DNA of 64,000 bases from Euryodendron excelsum (taxonomy: Eukaryota > Streptophyta > Magnoliopsida > Ericales > Pentaphylacaceae): contig CM065378.1 in NCBI GenBank assembly GCA_033060915.1, forward strand, positions 56,345,001 through 56,409,000. The letters are read 5' to 3'. The notes beneath the pieces are model-generated. The model saw only the letters and a program-made list of their open reading frames with translations. It was not told the origin of the DNA and searched no databases. A program made the translations under genes and the position numbers. Position 1 is the first letter of the stretch; each line of letters opens with the position of its first letter. Below are positions 46,702-58,071 of the stretch, piece by piece.

Positions 46702-47450
46702 GTGCATCGCTTACTACGGCTTTCGATGCAAGCAACTTTCAATATGCCTATGCAACGGGAAAGGTTGGATCTCTTAGAGGAGAGGGTGGCTAGGATGGAT
46801 GCCTTGTCGGGTGCTTTGGCACATCTCGAGGGACGAATGCATGACTTGGAGCAAGCTCATGGTGTTGCTCATATGCATGACCTTGAGGAGAAGGTGGCAG
46901 ACCTTCGGCTTGAAATCAAGGATCTTCATGGCAAAGTGAATGTGCTAACTCGTGCAGTTGGGAATGCACCGCAAGGAGGGGAGGGGGGGACGCTCCTAGA
47001 TGCCGTGTGCCAGAACCTCATGCCTATGGGGGAGCCCGTGATGCAAAGGAGCTTGACAACTTCCTGTTTGACATGGAGCAATATTTCGAGGCCGTAAGGG
47101 CAGACACGGAGGAAGCCAAAGTGACCATAGCCACGATGTACTTGTCGGCCGACGCCAAGTTGTGGTGGAGGACGAAGTATGATGAGATGCAACGGGGCAT
47201 ATGCGTTATTGAGACATGGGAGCAGTTGAAACAAGGGTTGAAGCTGCAATTCTTCCCAGAAAATGTGGAGTATAATGCACGTCGTGCTTTGCGAGATTTG
47301 AAGCATACGGGCACTATAAGGGACTATGTCAAGCAATTTTCTGGCCTCATGCTTGACATCCGTGACATGTCAAAGAAGGACAAGTTGTTCTTTTTCCTTG
47401 AAGGCTTGAAGCCTTGGGCAAGAGTTGAGCTACACCGGCAGCGTGTGTAA
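46702..47450 (+). pseudogene. Chromovirus gag, one frameshift
   Basis: The N-terminal part is a predicted coiled coil with heptad-like Leu/Glu pattern (LDLLEERVARMDALSGALAH, LEEKVADLRLEIKDLHGKV). The frame must shift by one base in the G run at 46983-46989 to enter the capsid-like gag core (47007-47450: AKELDNFLFDMEQYF, AKLWWRTKYDEM, LKLQFFPENVEYNARRAL, FSGLMLDIRDMSKKDKLFFF). A TAA at 47448-47450 then interrupts, and the same frame continues into 47454. The G-run shift could be a real mutation or a sequencing error. Confidence 0.85.
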
Positions 47451-47453
47451 GAT

Positions 47454-50400
47454 TTGGCCCATGCTCAAGCCGCAGCTGAATGTCTTGTGGACTATGCATC
47501 TGAACCTAAGCAAAGGGATAATTCCCCAAGCAAGAATAGAGGCGGTGGCAAGTCACAAGGGTATGGTAAACCCAAGAGTGGGGGAATCGATGCCGCATCC
47601 TCATCCAGGAGCAATTTGGATGGAGGGCATGCACGCAAGAACAATTATAAGCCTTACAATCATGACAAAGGGAAGGCCCAAAGCAACCAATCGTGCAAGG
47701 GCAAGGGCAAGGGCCCAATTTCGTGCTACCTATGTAGTGGACCGCACCGGATAGCTGAATGCCCACAAAAGAGAGCCTTGAATGCATTGGCTTCCGTGGC
47801 TGATCACACATCGCAAGCAGCTTCTAGTGACAGCGAGGAAGACGACCGCAGGTCTAGGCAAAGCTCTAGAAGTGAAAGAAACTTCGGGGGAAGTAGGGTT
47901 GGGGCTTTCCACATGAATGCCGTTGCCAAGAAGGGTGACAAGTCGAAAACTCATGCCAATAGAGGTGGCAATGTTATTGATTGGCAGAAGCTTGTGAAGC
48001 AGCTAATCGGGCCTAATGACAAGGGCAACAACAAGAGGAAGAAGCTTGATGACAAGGGTAAGAAGCCTACTGAGAGGGTTGAGACCGACACAGTTGGCAT
48101 AGAGGCTAAAGAGAAGAGAGTGTCCACCAAAGGGTTGATGTTTGTTGATGTCAAGATCAATGGCAAGCCCATAAGTGCACTGATTGACACCGGTGCCACC
48201 CACAACTTTGTTGCTGGGACTGAGGTGGAAAGGCTGGGGTTGTCTTTGGAGAAGGACTCTAGCAAGATTAAGGCCGTGAACTCGGCAGCGCAGCCCATCT
48301 ATGGTGTTGCACGAGCGGTGCCTATGAAAGTAAGCTCATGGGAAGGAAAAGCCAACTTCACTGCAGTGCCTATGGATGATTTTCAAGCCATCCTTGGGTT
48401 GGAATTTTTAAGGAATACGAAGACGGCGGTGATGCCATATTCGAATTTGATGTGTGTGATGGGTGAGAAGCCGTGCTTGATCTCAACCATGTCAACCACC
48501 AACAGCGAGAAGTTCATCTTGGCAATGCAACTGAATAGGGGAGCTAAGCGGGGTGAGCAGACTTGGGTTGCTGTGTTGAAATTGGATGAGTTCCTCATGG
48601 AAGGGCCGGTACCCACACCAGTGAAGAAGGTGTTGAGGCAATTTGTGGATGTCTTTTCAGAAAAGTTGCCACAAGAGTTGCCTCCACGACGTGGAATTGA
48701 TCATGCTATTGAGTTGGTGCCTGGGGCAAAGCCACCAGCAAGGGCTCCTTATAGAATGGCCATACCGGAGTTGGAAGAGCTGCAAAAGCAGTTGAAGGAA
48801 TTGCTTGATGCAGGCTTCATAAGGCCATCTAAGGCTCCCTACAATGCACCTGTGTTGTTCCAGAAGAAGCATGATGGTAGTTTAAGGATGTGCATAGACT
48901 ACCGAGCTCTTAATAAGCTCACAATTAAGAATAAGTATCCTATTCCGGGGATTGCGGAGTCTTTTGACCAGTTGAGTAAGGCAAAGTACTTTACTAAGCT
49001 GGACTTGAGATTGGGATACTACCAGGTGAGAATTGCTGAGGGTGATGAAGCCAAAACGACTTGTGTCACTCGTTATGGCTCATATGAGTTCCTAGTTATG
49101 CCATTTGGCTTAACAAACGCACCAGCGACCTTTTGCACCATGATGAATGAAGTCCTTGACGGGTACCTAGACCAATTTGTGGTGGTATACATCGATGATA
49201 TTGTGGTCTACAGTGCTACGATGGAGGAGCATGTAGAACACTTGGCTAAGGTCTTTGCTAGGTTGCGGGAGCACAAATTGTATGTGAAGCTTGAGAAATG
49301 TGAGTTTGCTCAAGAAAAGATTAAATTCTTGGGTCATGTTGTTGGACATGGCAAGATTCGTATGGATCAAGACAAGGTGAAAGCTATTAAGGAGTGGCAA
49401 CCGCCAACCAATGTGTCGGAGATGCGTTCGTTCCTTGGTTTGGCTAATTACTATCGGAAGTTTGTTGAAGGCTACTCAAAGATAGCAACACCGTTGACTG
49501 AATTGTTGAAGAAGGGTAAGGCTTACGTGTGGACTGATGAGTGCCAACGTGCCTTCACCGAGCTAAAGGATGCCATGATGAAGGATCCTGTGCTAGCTCT
49601 ACCAGATATTGGTAAGCCATTTGAAGTTCAGACGGATGCTTCAGACTTTGCTTTGGGAGGTGTTCTATTGCAAGATGGACATCCTATCACCTTTGAAAGT
49701 AGGAAGCTTAATGATGCCGAACGTAGATACCCGACACATGAGAAAGAGTTACTTGCAGTTGTGCATTGCCTGCGGGTTTGGAGGCATTACTTGTTGGGGA
49801 CTCGTTTTGTGGTCAAGACAGATAACACGGCGGTTGGTCATTTCTTGACACAGCCCAAGTTGAATGCAAGGCAGGCAAGGTGGCAGGAGAAACTGGCTGA
49901 GTTTGACTTTACGTTGGAGTACAAAGCCGGTGCCACTAATCATGTAGCTGATGCTTTGAGCCGGCGTGGAGAATTGGCCGCGTGTCACTACATGAGTACT
50001 CTTTCCGCTATCTCTAATAAAATTCGGGAACAAATTAAAGCCAATCTAGACAAGGATGTTATGGCTGAAAACCTGATGAACCTTGTCAAGAAGGGCAAGA
50101 CTCGCCAGTTTTGGGTACAGGATGGGTTGTTGTTGACAAAGGGCAATCACATCTTCGTTCCTAGAGCGGGTGATTTGAGGAAGACACTCCTTTGGGAATG
50201 TCATGATTCACTTTGGGCAGGACATCCAGGATGGGAACGTACTCTTACTTTGTTGAAGCAGGGATACTATTGGCCCCAAATGAAGGATGATGTGGAGGAA
50301 TTTGTGCACATATGTCTCATTTTCCAACAAGACAAACTCAAGCACAAGAGGAAGGCAGGGTTGCTTGAACCGTTGCCAGTGCCAAGTCGACTTTGGGAGA

Positions 50401-50807
50401 GTGTGTCACTCGATTTCATCACTAACTTGCCAAAAGTGGGGGAGATCGCCACTATTTTGAATGTAGTGGATAGATTTTCCAAGTACACAACTTTCATTGC
50501 CGCACCCAAATATGTGTTAGCGGAGGAGACTGCCGAACTCTTCTTTAAGCACATTGTGAAATATTGGGGTGTGCCTAGAAGCATTGTTTCTGATCGGGAT
50601 ACACGATTTATGGGTACTTTTTGGACGGAGTTGTTTCAGCTTCTCGGGTCAAAGCTTGACATGTCGTCTAGCTATCATCCAGAGACCGATGGTCAAACGG
50701 AGAGATTTAATTGCATGCTAGAGGAGTATCTCAGGCATTATGTGAATGCTAATCAGAAGAACTGGGTACAACTTCTAGACGTTGCACAGTTGTGTTTCAA
50801 TTCTTAG
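47454..50807 (+). pseudogene. Chromovirus pol: zinc knuckle, protease, RT, RNase H, integrase
   Basis: An open stretch of 1117 codons. It opens with the end of gag ([16 protein letters not shown]), then a basic region and the zinc knuckle [13 protein letters not shown] near codon 92-104. Next is the aspartic protease [14 protein letters not shown] (48175-48216), RT with [12 protein letters not shown] and [11 protein letters not shown] (49180-49212), RNase H with [16 protein letters not shown], the integrase zinc module, and the core with [18 protein letters not shown] and the [12 protein letters not shown] glutamate. In the zinc module the second Cys of the CX2C pair is Phe (CLIFQQDK, near 50310). 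It ends at a TAG (50805-50807), probably replacing Gln. Confidence 0.92.
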
Positions 50808-51496
50808 AAGAGTAGCTCTACGGGCAAGAGTGCTTTTGAGATTGTAACTGGCCAACAGCCACTGTTACCCCACACAATGGATGGACCTTATATTGGAAAG
50901 TCACCAAGAGCGTTCAATTTTGCCAAGGACTACAAGAAAAACTTGGACATAGTGCGGGCTTATTTGAACCATGCAGCTACAAAGATGAAGAAATGGGCTA
51001 ATGAAAAGACGAGACCTTTGGAATTCAAAGTCGGTGATCAAGTCTTGATGAAACTCTTACCCGAACAACGGAAGTTTTTAAGGGGTAGAGACAAGAGATT
51101 GATACGAAAATATGAACGACCAGTGACCATCTTGAAGAAGATTGGGAAGTGTGCTTATAAGATTGATGCTCCTTCATGGCTGAAGATACATCCGGTCTTC
51201 CATGTTAGTTATTTGAAGCCTTATTTTCCAGACCAAGAGGATGAGTCTCGGAATAAGTCCTATAGACAGATTATTATGGCAAAGGCGGACAAGAAGAAGG
51301 TTGATCAGATACTTGCCCACAGAACTACCACAGCGTCCAGGAAGCAAATGTTGCAATACTTGGTCAAATGTAAGGATCTTGGGGACGAAGAAATCAGTTG
51401 GGAAAAGGAGGCGGACTTGACGACTTTCAAGGAGGAACTTGCTTTATATTGGCGGGCTGAGTCCTCGAGGGCGCCGACCGATCAGGTGGGGGAGAG
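50808..51496 (+). pseudogene. Chromovirus integrase C-terminus and chromodomain
   Basis: The same frame continues after the TAG. It has STGKSAFEIVTGQQPLLPHT, the integrase C-terminal GPY-like region (LEFKVGDQVLMKLLPEQR, IGKCAYKIDAPSWLKIHPVF), and a chromodomain (VDQILAHRTTTASRKQMLQY, LVKCKDLGDEEISWE, LTTFKEELALYW). Chromodomains steer chromoviruses to marked chromatin. No stop occurs before the PPT, and the frame stays open into the 3' LTR as far as 52004. Confidence 0.88.
51485..51496 (+). other. Polypurine tract of the chromovirus
   Basis: GGTGGGGGAGAG lies immediately before the TG of the 3' LTR at 51497. It primes plus-strand DNA synthesis. Confidence 0.85.
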
Positions 51497-52512
51497 TGTC
51501 AAGGGTTGCACTTCTAGTCAACCCCTTGCCTCATTGTACATAGCTTCTCTCAAAGCTATACGGGATGCAAAGTGTGCTTTTAAGATGCCTAGGGGTGTAC
51601 AAACATGTTTGGGACAAGTGCCAAGCAAAGCCCCAAGGGTTGCCCAAGAGTGCCCCACGGATGCCCAAGTGCCCAGTAAAGTGCCTAGCCAAGCTGCCAG
51701 GATGGCCCGGGTTAACCTCACTTTGGCTAAGAATGAGGGACAGGATAACCTCACTTTGGCAGCCACGCGTGCCCAGACCGTGTGCCCATGTGCGTGCCCA
51801 GCTGCCTTGCTGCGTGCACACATTAACCTCACCAGTGGCGAGAAAGAGGGGCGGCTTAACCTCACTTCGCATGTGCCAGCCAGCCAAGCCACGCGCGCAC
51901 GCGCCGTGCCCAGATTGGGGCAGGTTAACCTCACTTCGGCCTTGCCAGTGCGTGCCAGATTTTCACACAGTGACACCTTTTGCGCAATTTTGGCATTCGC
52001 ATAACTTTGTCGTCCGGAGGGCTTTTTGAGCAAGGTTTTTTTTGTTGGAAAGCTTTCAATGTAAACTTTGAAATGCATGAAAGATTTTCCTTTATTTTGG
52101 CTTTGTAGAATAAATGAGGGTCAATTATGACTCCTCGCACACACATTATGTTTCCTTGTGCAAAGTTGTAAATGGCTAAAAAAGCATATATAAGGGGGGA
52201 GAGCACGGTAAGCTCCGGACCACCTTACTAGCTTTTATGCCCTACTTCTTAGACATTGTTTGCCTATTGTAATAGCATACTTTGATGCTTGTAATAGCTT
52301 GCAATTGTTAATAAAATGTCTCTTTTTGTTGCTATAAAGTTGTTGCTCGTTGCCCACATTGTTGCTAGCGTTGCCTACCTGTTGCCACGGATTTCTAATT
52401 TTTGTGTTTGTATTTGCATACAAACACATGGGGTGTGCTTTGGTGGAGCTTGTCAAGCGTTGGCAAGTGCCACACACAGCCATTTGCCTATTCCGCAGGC
52501 AGGCGTGTGTCA
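51497..52512 (+). repeat. Chromovirus 3' LTR
   Basis: Colinear with the 5' LTR over 1016 bp. I count about 30 substitutions, mostly transitions, and four or five small indels, including the G-run difference at 51918-51922 and loss of one C near 52385. It ends GCGTGTGTCA and is followed by the CTAGG target duplication (52513-52517). Confidence 0.92.
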
Positions 52513-52517
52513 CTAGG

Positions 52518-54471
52518 CCATGCTTAATCTATTATGAAACGTCTTCTTGGTCAACCTCTTAAGGCATGTCATTTGTTTTGGACATCACTTGAGAACCGAC
52601 CCGTGAAAAAAGAATTAACGAAATTGAATTATGGTGAAGTTCTGGTTATGTGTAGAGTAGTGTGAGGGATGAGTGGTCAAACTTGTAAAGGGTGACCCTC
52701 TCGGAAGTTAACGGCAGGCGCTATCTAGGTAGAGGACCATCAGAGGTGGAGGAGAGAGAGTTGAGGCGGTCCTAGAAAGAGAGAGGGTGGTAGTGTCCCA
52801 AACAAACTTAAAGAGACTGAGAGATTCTCAAGGGTTGGTGGTGAGCATTCAATGTGGAATAAATGTCTTGCAAATGGCGAATATAGGCTCTCTTTATATA
52901 AGTGAGGGAGATACTTCATGATTGGTTATTCAGTTGTTGAGGTTTTCGGTGATTGGCTCATCAGACCTAAGATAGAGCCCTTTGTTGATTGGCTCCTCAG
53001 TTTGAAGCTTCTCAAAGACTGACATTCTGAATGTCAACTCTGTAGGTGACAGTGATTCAGACGATTCAGACATTAAATGCACTTTGTCGTTTGCTTGTAG
53101 ATTCCTCTCTCTCTAAGATTGGCCGGAGGGGTGAGGCCCCTTGGTGAACCCTTAACTCTAGTCTCCAATCCACTTATCTCTTGATGATCTCGCGTAGGGT
53201 TTCCTAGGTCCTACTCCTAACCTAGGTTATGGAGATACGCTTGGTTATGGAGAATTATGCTAAGTATGGAGATTCGCTCAGCGGAGAGGTTCCATGGCCA
53301 AGCCAGGAGGTGCCGAGTGCGAAGCCATGAGCGAACGTCGCGGAGGAGGTGTCCCGAGGTCACCTGTAGGCGAGGGACTCTTGATGTCTTATCTTGGAAG
53401 AGGTGCTCTTCGCGCTATCCTCGGTGAATAAGTTGTCTTGGTGCACACATCGCCTTGGTAGGTTGCCACGTGGAGCCAAGTGTGAGAGGAGGAGTAGTAC
53501 GGAGGAGTGGTGAATTGCTTAAGTGTCCCTGTACGGAGGAGAATTGGACATTTATACTTACAATATGCCTCTTGTGCTTATGCGCTCACTAGTACTGACG
53601 GTGCGCGTACACACTTTACTGGAGATAGCTTTGGTTAATCTATCAATTGGGTAGTAGCTTTTCCTTGGAGATTTTTCACGCTTGCCGGAGTGATATGATT
53701 TATCAAAAGTGAGAGGGAAGAGTGTAGTGTGCTTTGGTTGGGTGGTTTGTAATGCCCCTTGGGTACAATGGCTCAATGGTGGCTTGTCCATGCTTCAGGC
53801 TAGTATAAATAAGAGCCTTAGCCATTTTGCCCTTTCACCAAATTTTGGAGAGCCTAGTAAGTTCTCAAGTTCTTTAAGATTCTCTCATTTGCTTTTGTAA
53901 AGTTTTTTTTCCAAGTGTTGTGGCCAAGGTTTCGGTCCTCACTGAGGGAAGTAATTGTGTTGGGGTGCCACCGAGGTTGGATTTTCCACTGAGGCATCTA
54001 AAGGCTTCCACCGAGGGTTAAGTCTTACTGAGGCTTGTGTTGGGCTGAGGCTTGCACCGAAGCGTTGCTCCGAGGTTGGGATTGGCTTGGTTTGTCACGA
54101 TTTGAGGTGCACCAAAGTGAACCTTGGGTTTTAAAATTCAACAAGGGATTTACTGAAGTTACCCCCGAGGTTGGGGCGAGGATTGATTTTCATCGAGGCA
54201 ACGCAGTTGGGCTAAGGCTACGTAAAAAATTGAAGTGGCCCAGCAAGGAAGTGATTAGCCGAGGCTTGCTTGTGAGGAGGGTTTGGAGAAACCATTTGGA
54301 GAACCTCGACCTCGGAGGGGAGCGTTTGGAGAACCTCGACCAACCTTGACCCTAGAGGGGAGCATTTGGAGAAACCATTTGGAGAACCTCGACCTCGGAG
54401 GGGAGTGTTTGGAGAACCTCGACCCCAGAGGGGAGTGTATGCAGATGTAACATAGTGTCCGTTGATACCAA
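52518..54471. repeat. LTR-like, repeat-rich non-coding DNA
   Basis: No coding domain. On the minus strand CTTATATAAAGAGAGCC (about 52890) looks like an LTR TATA box; on the plus strand AGTATAAATAAGAGCC (53800-53815) looks like another. A plus-strand zone with many CCGAGG / CTGAGG motifs (53935-54190) leads into a minisatellite of about 50 bp (54285-54440) built from TTTGGAGAACCTCGACC and GAGGGGAG modules. These are probably pieces of at least two gypsy LTRs or leaders. Confidence 0.5.
54285..54440 (+). repeat. Minisatellite with CTCGACC modules
   Basis: Three to four units of GTTTGGAGAACCTCGACC plus TCGGAGGGGAG or CCAGAGGGGAG, with one internal ACCATTTGGAGA variant duplicated. Confidence 0.8.
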
Positions 54472-55023
54472 TGCTAGCCAAACCAAGCGGCCGTGTGCAA
54501 AGCTTGAACCCAATGTGCAAGTGCATACGAGACACACGGCACGCAAGTGTGTGCATGAGGCCTAATCCGTCATGAGCATAAGCCTCGCCACGATACGGAT
54601 GTGGCATAGCAGGTGCGAATGTCACAACCCCATCATCGATGCCAATGCCTAACATCTGTCCCACCGGACACAATGCTGCCCATGTAGCCTCTTGACTAGC
54701 CTGAGGACTGCAGCCACATGCCACAACCGACCCCTAAGTCTTGCCCACTCCCTTGGGGGACTCACTTGAGTATTGTCCCTTTCGGTAGCACCAGGGGGTG
54801 GTAGAGTCAACACCATGACCCTTCTTATAATAGCATTCTGAGCTATCTCCAAACTTACAGGAGAAAACATCCTGGCCCCTCGAGGAGTCATAATTCATAA
54901 ATCCTAAAAATATAGAAAATATAAATTACGAGATTGCCATGCCACCGGCCAACCATGCTCATACATGCCCCATGTCAAGATCCCTCGCGGCCCCAGACGT
55001 GCCACAGGTGGCAACCCGTGACA
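54472..55023 (-). mobile_element. Gypsy-type LTR, minus orientation, with PPT-like and PBS-like flanks
   Basis: On the minus strand it starts TGTCACGGGTTGCC and ends GGCTAGCA (552 bp). Directly before it is AGTGGTGGAGAA (complement of 55024-55035), a PPT-like end of a chromovirus-type internal region. Directly after it is TTGGTATCA (complement of 54463-54471), the first nine bases expected at an initiator-tRNA PBS. No ORF is conserved. Confidence 0.5.
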
Positions 55024-56652
55024 TTCTCCACCACTTCAACCATGATCGTCCTTGATGATGCCAAAGCCCATTGTCAACTCCTCACACTTGCCACCACTAG
55101 TGCCAACTCCTAATACTCTCCACCACTCGAACAATTAATGTCCTCGTTGATGCCAAACATAACGCAGAATGCGGTAGTACTTATATGCCCCCACGATGAG
55201 TTGCCACCACTCCTCGCAGACCAACACCTCAGTGCTGAAAGCCTACTAATTCGGTCTCCCCCAAATTTGCCCCCACACTGCTACTTGAAGCAAAGGTTCA
55301 CCCAGACTCCCATGCTGAACTTAGCTAAGCAAGACACCTTTTCCACCACATTAAGCAAGCAAAAACTCCTTTGAGCAAATGCCCGTACCATATTGCTCCA
55401 TCCGTCAGCAACATGTACCTGAATAGGCATTGTCCATCGGGCATTAAAGAAAAGCGTGCTTTGATCGTCGCGCACCCTCCACCACTTCAAGGGGTCGATG
55501 CCCTCATCGACTAGCATTTCACGTGCAATATGCGCTATCTGCCGCGCACTTAAGGAAATGCATTTGCTGACCGTTGCGCACCCTCCTCCACTTCAAAGGG
55601 TCGATGCCCTCATCAACAAGCACTCCACGTGCACCCGATACACAACTCCGCAGCTGAACCCACAAAAGCTCACTTGACATCATAATTCACTCTATGCACG
55701 ACCCAAAGGTGCTCTCGCGACAACCTGTGGTTCTGTCCCACACTAGTTCCCAACTGACCGTCATTCGCACCGGATTCAAGTCCGTCTACACTATTGAAAT
55801 AAAGCTTGCCCACTAGAAAACGGTTCCAACTATTAAAGTTTCCATAATGTTGTCCTAGTAACTTAGTCCTTAGACCTTCACCTGAAGACAACCCAAGTTG
55901 TTCCAATACCTCGGCTCTCTAGCCTTTACTTGAAATCAGCCCACACTATTCCAGTATCTCGGCTCTCTAGCCTTCACCCGAAATCAGTTTGCACAGCTCC
56001 AGTGCCTGATCCTCTAATCTTCACTCAAAGTTTGTCTACATACAGCTCCAGTGCTCGATCCTCTAATCTTCACCCGAAGTCTGCTTACATTGCCTCCCTT
56101 CGCGGGAGGACTTTATGTCTTGATAAATCCTCACTACACGGTGCTCTCAAGCAACGATGAACTCCTCTGAGGCACCCAGCGTTCACTAGCCAACATGTAT
56201 CACAATGAGGCAAGACCACCACAAAAGTAAGAGATAGAACACGCTCTTCACAAATGCCAACAGCCAAGCGCAGAAATGAGCACAACCACTAAGTTAGCAC
56301 AAAGCCAACAAAGTAACCATGCAATAATACAAGCAAAGTTGCTAACGGTTTTGGCCAACTCAAGAGTCAAATGAAGGTAAGAAAATCCCCACAACACGAA
56401 GTAAGTTCTTCCGCACAAGCTCATATGCCATAGAAACAACCCTCCACTCCAACAAAGTAGCACTACTAGCTATGCACCAAAATCAATGATCTGACATATA
56501 GAGGCATTCATGCAATACTTAGCTAGTCCTATGCACATCCTTAAGATAGCCTGCTGCACTGTGCACCACGACCACAATCAAAGGACCAAGCGCGCGTCCA
56601 AAGCTTGTTGAAGCGGCCACTCTAAAGAAGATACCTAATCGCTCCTAAATAG
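55024..56652 (-). repeat. Gypsy 3' untranslated DNA with repeated PPT-like modules and a ~50-bp minisatellite
   Basis: The plus-strand string CTCCACCACTTCAA or a variant occurs at about 55027, 55119, 55477 and 55583, mostly next to GATGCC-CTCAT sequence. At 55860-56095 a ~50-bp unit with CTCCAGTGCTCGATCCTCTA and TTCACCCGAAGTC repeats four to five times. No pol domain is detected, so the adjoining element is truncated by the Athila insertion at 56653. Confidence 0.5.
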
Positions 56653-58058
56653 TGCAATTTATATCCGCCAGTGTACGGTTGCGATGCAATAATAATATCT
56701 CAGTAAGTTTGAGGTCGATCCACAGGGAATACAAGAAATAAACTTAATCTGGCAAGGTCTACAATTAGAACAAAATAACAACGAGCTCCGAATCAATTAA
56801 AATCGCAGGGAAGCTTCCAAAAAGAAAATAAAAATCAATTGTTGAAGATGGTCGATCTAAATTATCAAACAATAAAATTAAAATAATGTTTAGGAATTTG
56901 TTCAAATAATATAAAAAGGTCTTGGCAGCATTTGATATAGTAATAGGCTTACAGATAGGTTCCCAACATAGTTTTCATTAAAGAAACTCGAGATTCGATT
57001 ACTCTTTTAGAGTCAATATTCAATTATTTACTAGTGTTCATACCAGAGTCCCATTCATACTTATCCCAGTTTATAAACCTGTCCACAAGGTATGTTTGAA
57101 GCTTAATCAAGAACAGTAGATTTCTAAAGTACTCTTAATAGGAATATATATGCAATTATAATCAATATCCTTATCAGAAATTCCAGGTATGCGTATCTCT
57201 GTTGGCAAATCAGTCTATACACACATGCTAGATATGATCAAGAATATTATTTTCGAAGATATTTATGGGCAAGAAAATGAATCTTGATCCAAGATCTTGA
57301 AATCTTGTAAAATAAATAACTATCTTGAATCTCTACCTATAACCTAGTTACTTTTTCAACACATACCAAAATCGGATTTAACTACTAAAAAACATGATAA
57401 AGATTGCAAGAATGGAAATAATAATTAAAGAAAGAAAATGTCTCATTAAGGAAATATAACTTGGAATTCACAATAAGAACAAGAAGAAAAACTAAAGATA
57501 AAAACAAAAGATTAAAAGTTTCTCTCTTGAAAGATGAAAAGATTCGTAGCCTCCAAAGTTTGTATGATTCCTCCTTTCAAAACCCTAGAAAAATCCTAGA
57601 ATTCTTATACTTCTTTGAAACATAAAACTCCTAAGTCTATTCTACTACCTACTAATCTATCCATAACTAAAAATTGAGTTAATCTACAAATTCCAGCGTC
57701 AATTATACGGACGATTCTCACTAAGTGCTCAGATGGGCTAGGTCACTTCATGAACGTTGTAGGTCTTGAAAATTTATATGAAATCGATATATTATAGGCC
57801 TTAATAGCCTTTTTGGTTCAAGAGTACGAGCTTCCAAAGTTCTAACTCTGCGTGCTTCAATAACTTGTACCTTGACAGCAACCTCTTGAAACCTATTATT
57901 AAATTGTATTTGAAATCACTCTATCTAAGCTCAAAACCTACATAAAGCATAATAAACTTAATTAATATCAAAACATAACCAAAAAGACATATACTCATAA
58001 ACTAATACTAACAAAGTACTAATTAAGGCCTTATAATTGCACTTTTGAAGTGCAATCA
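56653..58058 (-). repeat. Athila 3' LTR
   Basis: Minus strand: TGATTGCACTTCAAAAGTGC at the start (58058) and GGATATAAATTGCA at the end (56653), 1406 bp. It is AT-rich and carries ATTCCCTGTGGATCGACCTC near its 3' end, as Athila LTRs do. A small palindrome (GCACTTCAAAAGTGC) lies at the start. The other LTR is outside the window, so ends are inferred from the PPT and TG/CA. Confidence 0.65.
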
Positions 58059-58071
58059 CACCCCCAACTAG
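58059..58071 (-). other. Polypurine tract of the Athila element
   Basis: The minus-strand sequence CTAGTTGGGGGTG directly precedes the TG of the 3' LTR. Confidence 0.65.

Larger units (their letters stand above)
45636..52512 (+). mobile_element. Nearly complete chromovirus (Ty3/gypsy with chromodomain)
   Basis: The 6877-bp element has two LTRs (45636-46659 and 51497-52512), perfect target duplications CTAGG (45631-45635 and 52513-52517), an initiator-Met-type PBS (46662-46673), a PPT (51485-51496), and one gag-pol reading frame with zinc knuckle, protease, RT, RNase H, integrase and C-terminal chromodomain. The frame is broken by one single-base shift near 46989, a TAA at 47448 and a TAG at 50805. 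LTR divergence counted by eye is about 3%. The chromodomain and the TGQQPL stretch point to a Galadriel/Reina-like branch, which I hold loosely. Confidence 0.92.

Noticed and set aside
52640..52661. GAGTAGTG as a right end for the CACTA element at 43997
   Set aside because: Only seven terminal bases match and the adjoining DNA lacks the GCCGGTAAAAGT-type subterminal repeats.
54218..54724. 168-codon minus-strand frame with repeated peptides
   Set aside because: Generated by the minisatellite and LTR; no domain match.
55138..56463. Short open frames of 66-78 codons on both strands
   Set aside because: They lie in repeat modules of gypsy untranslated DNA and show no protein family pattern.
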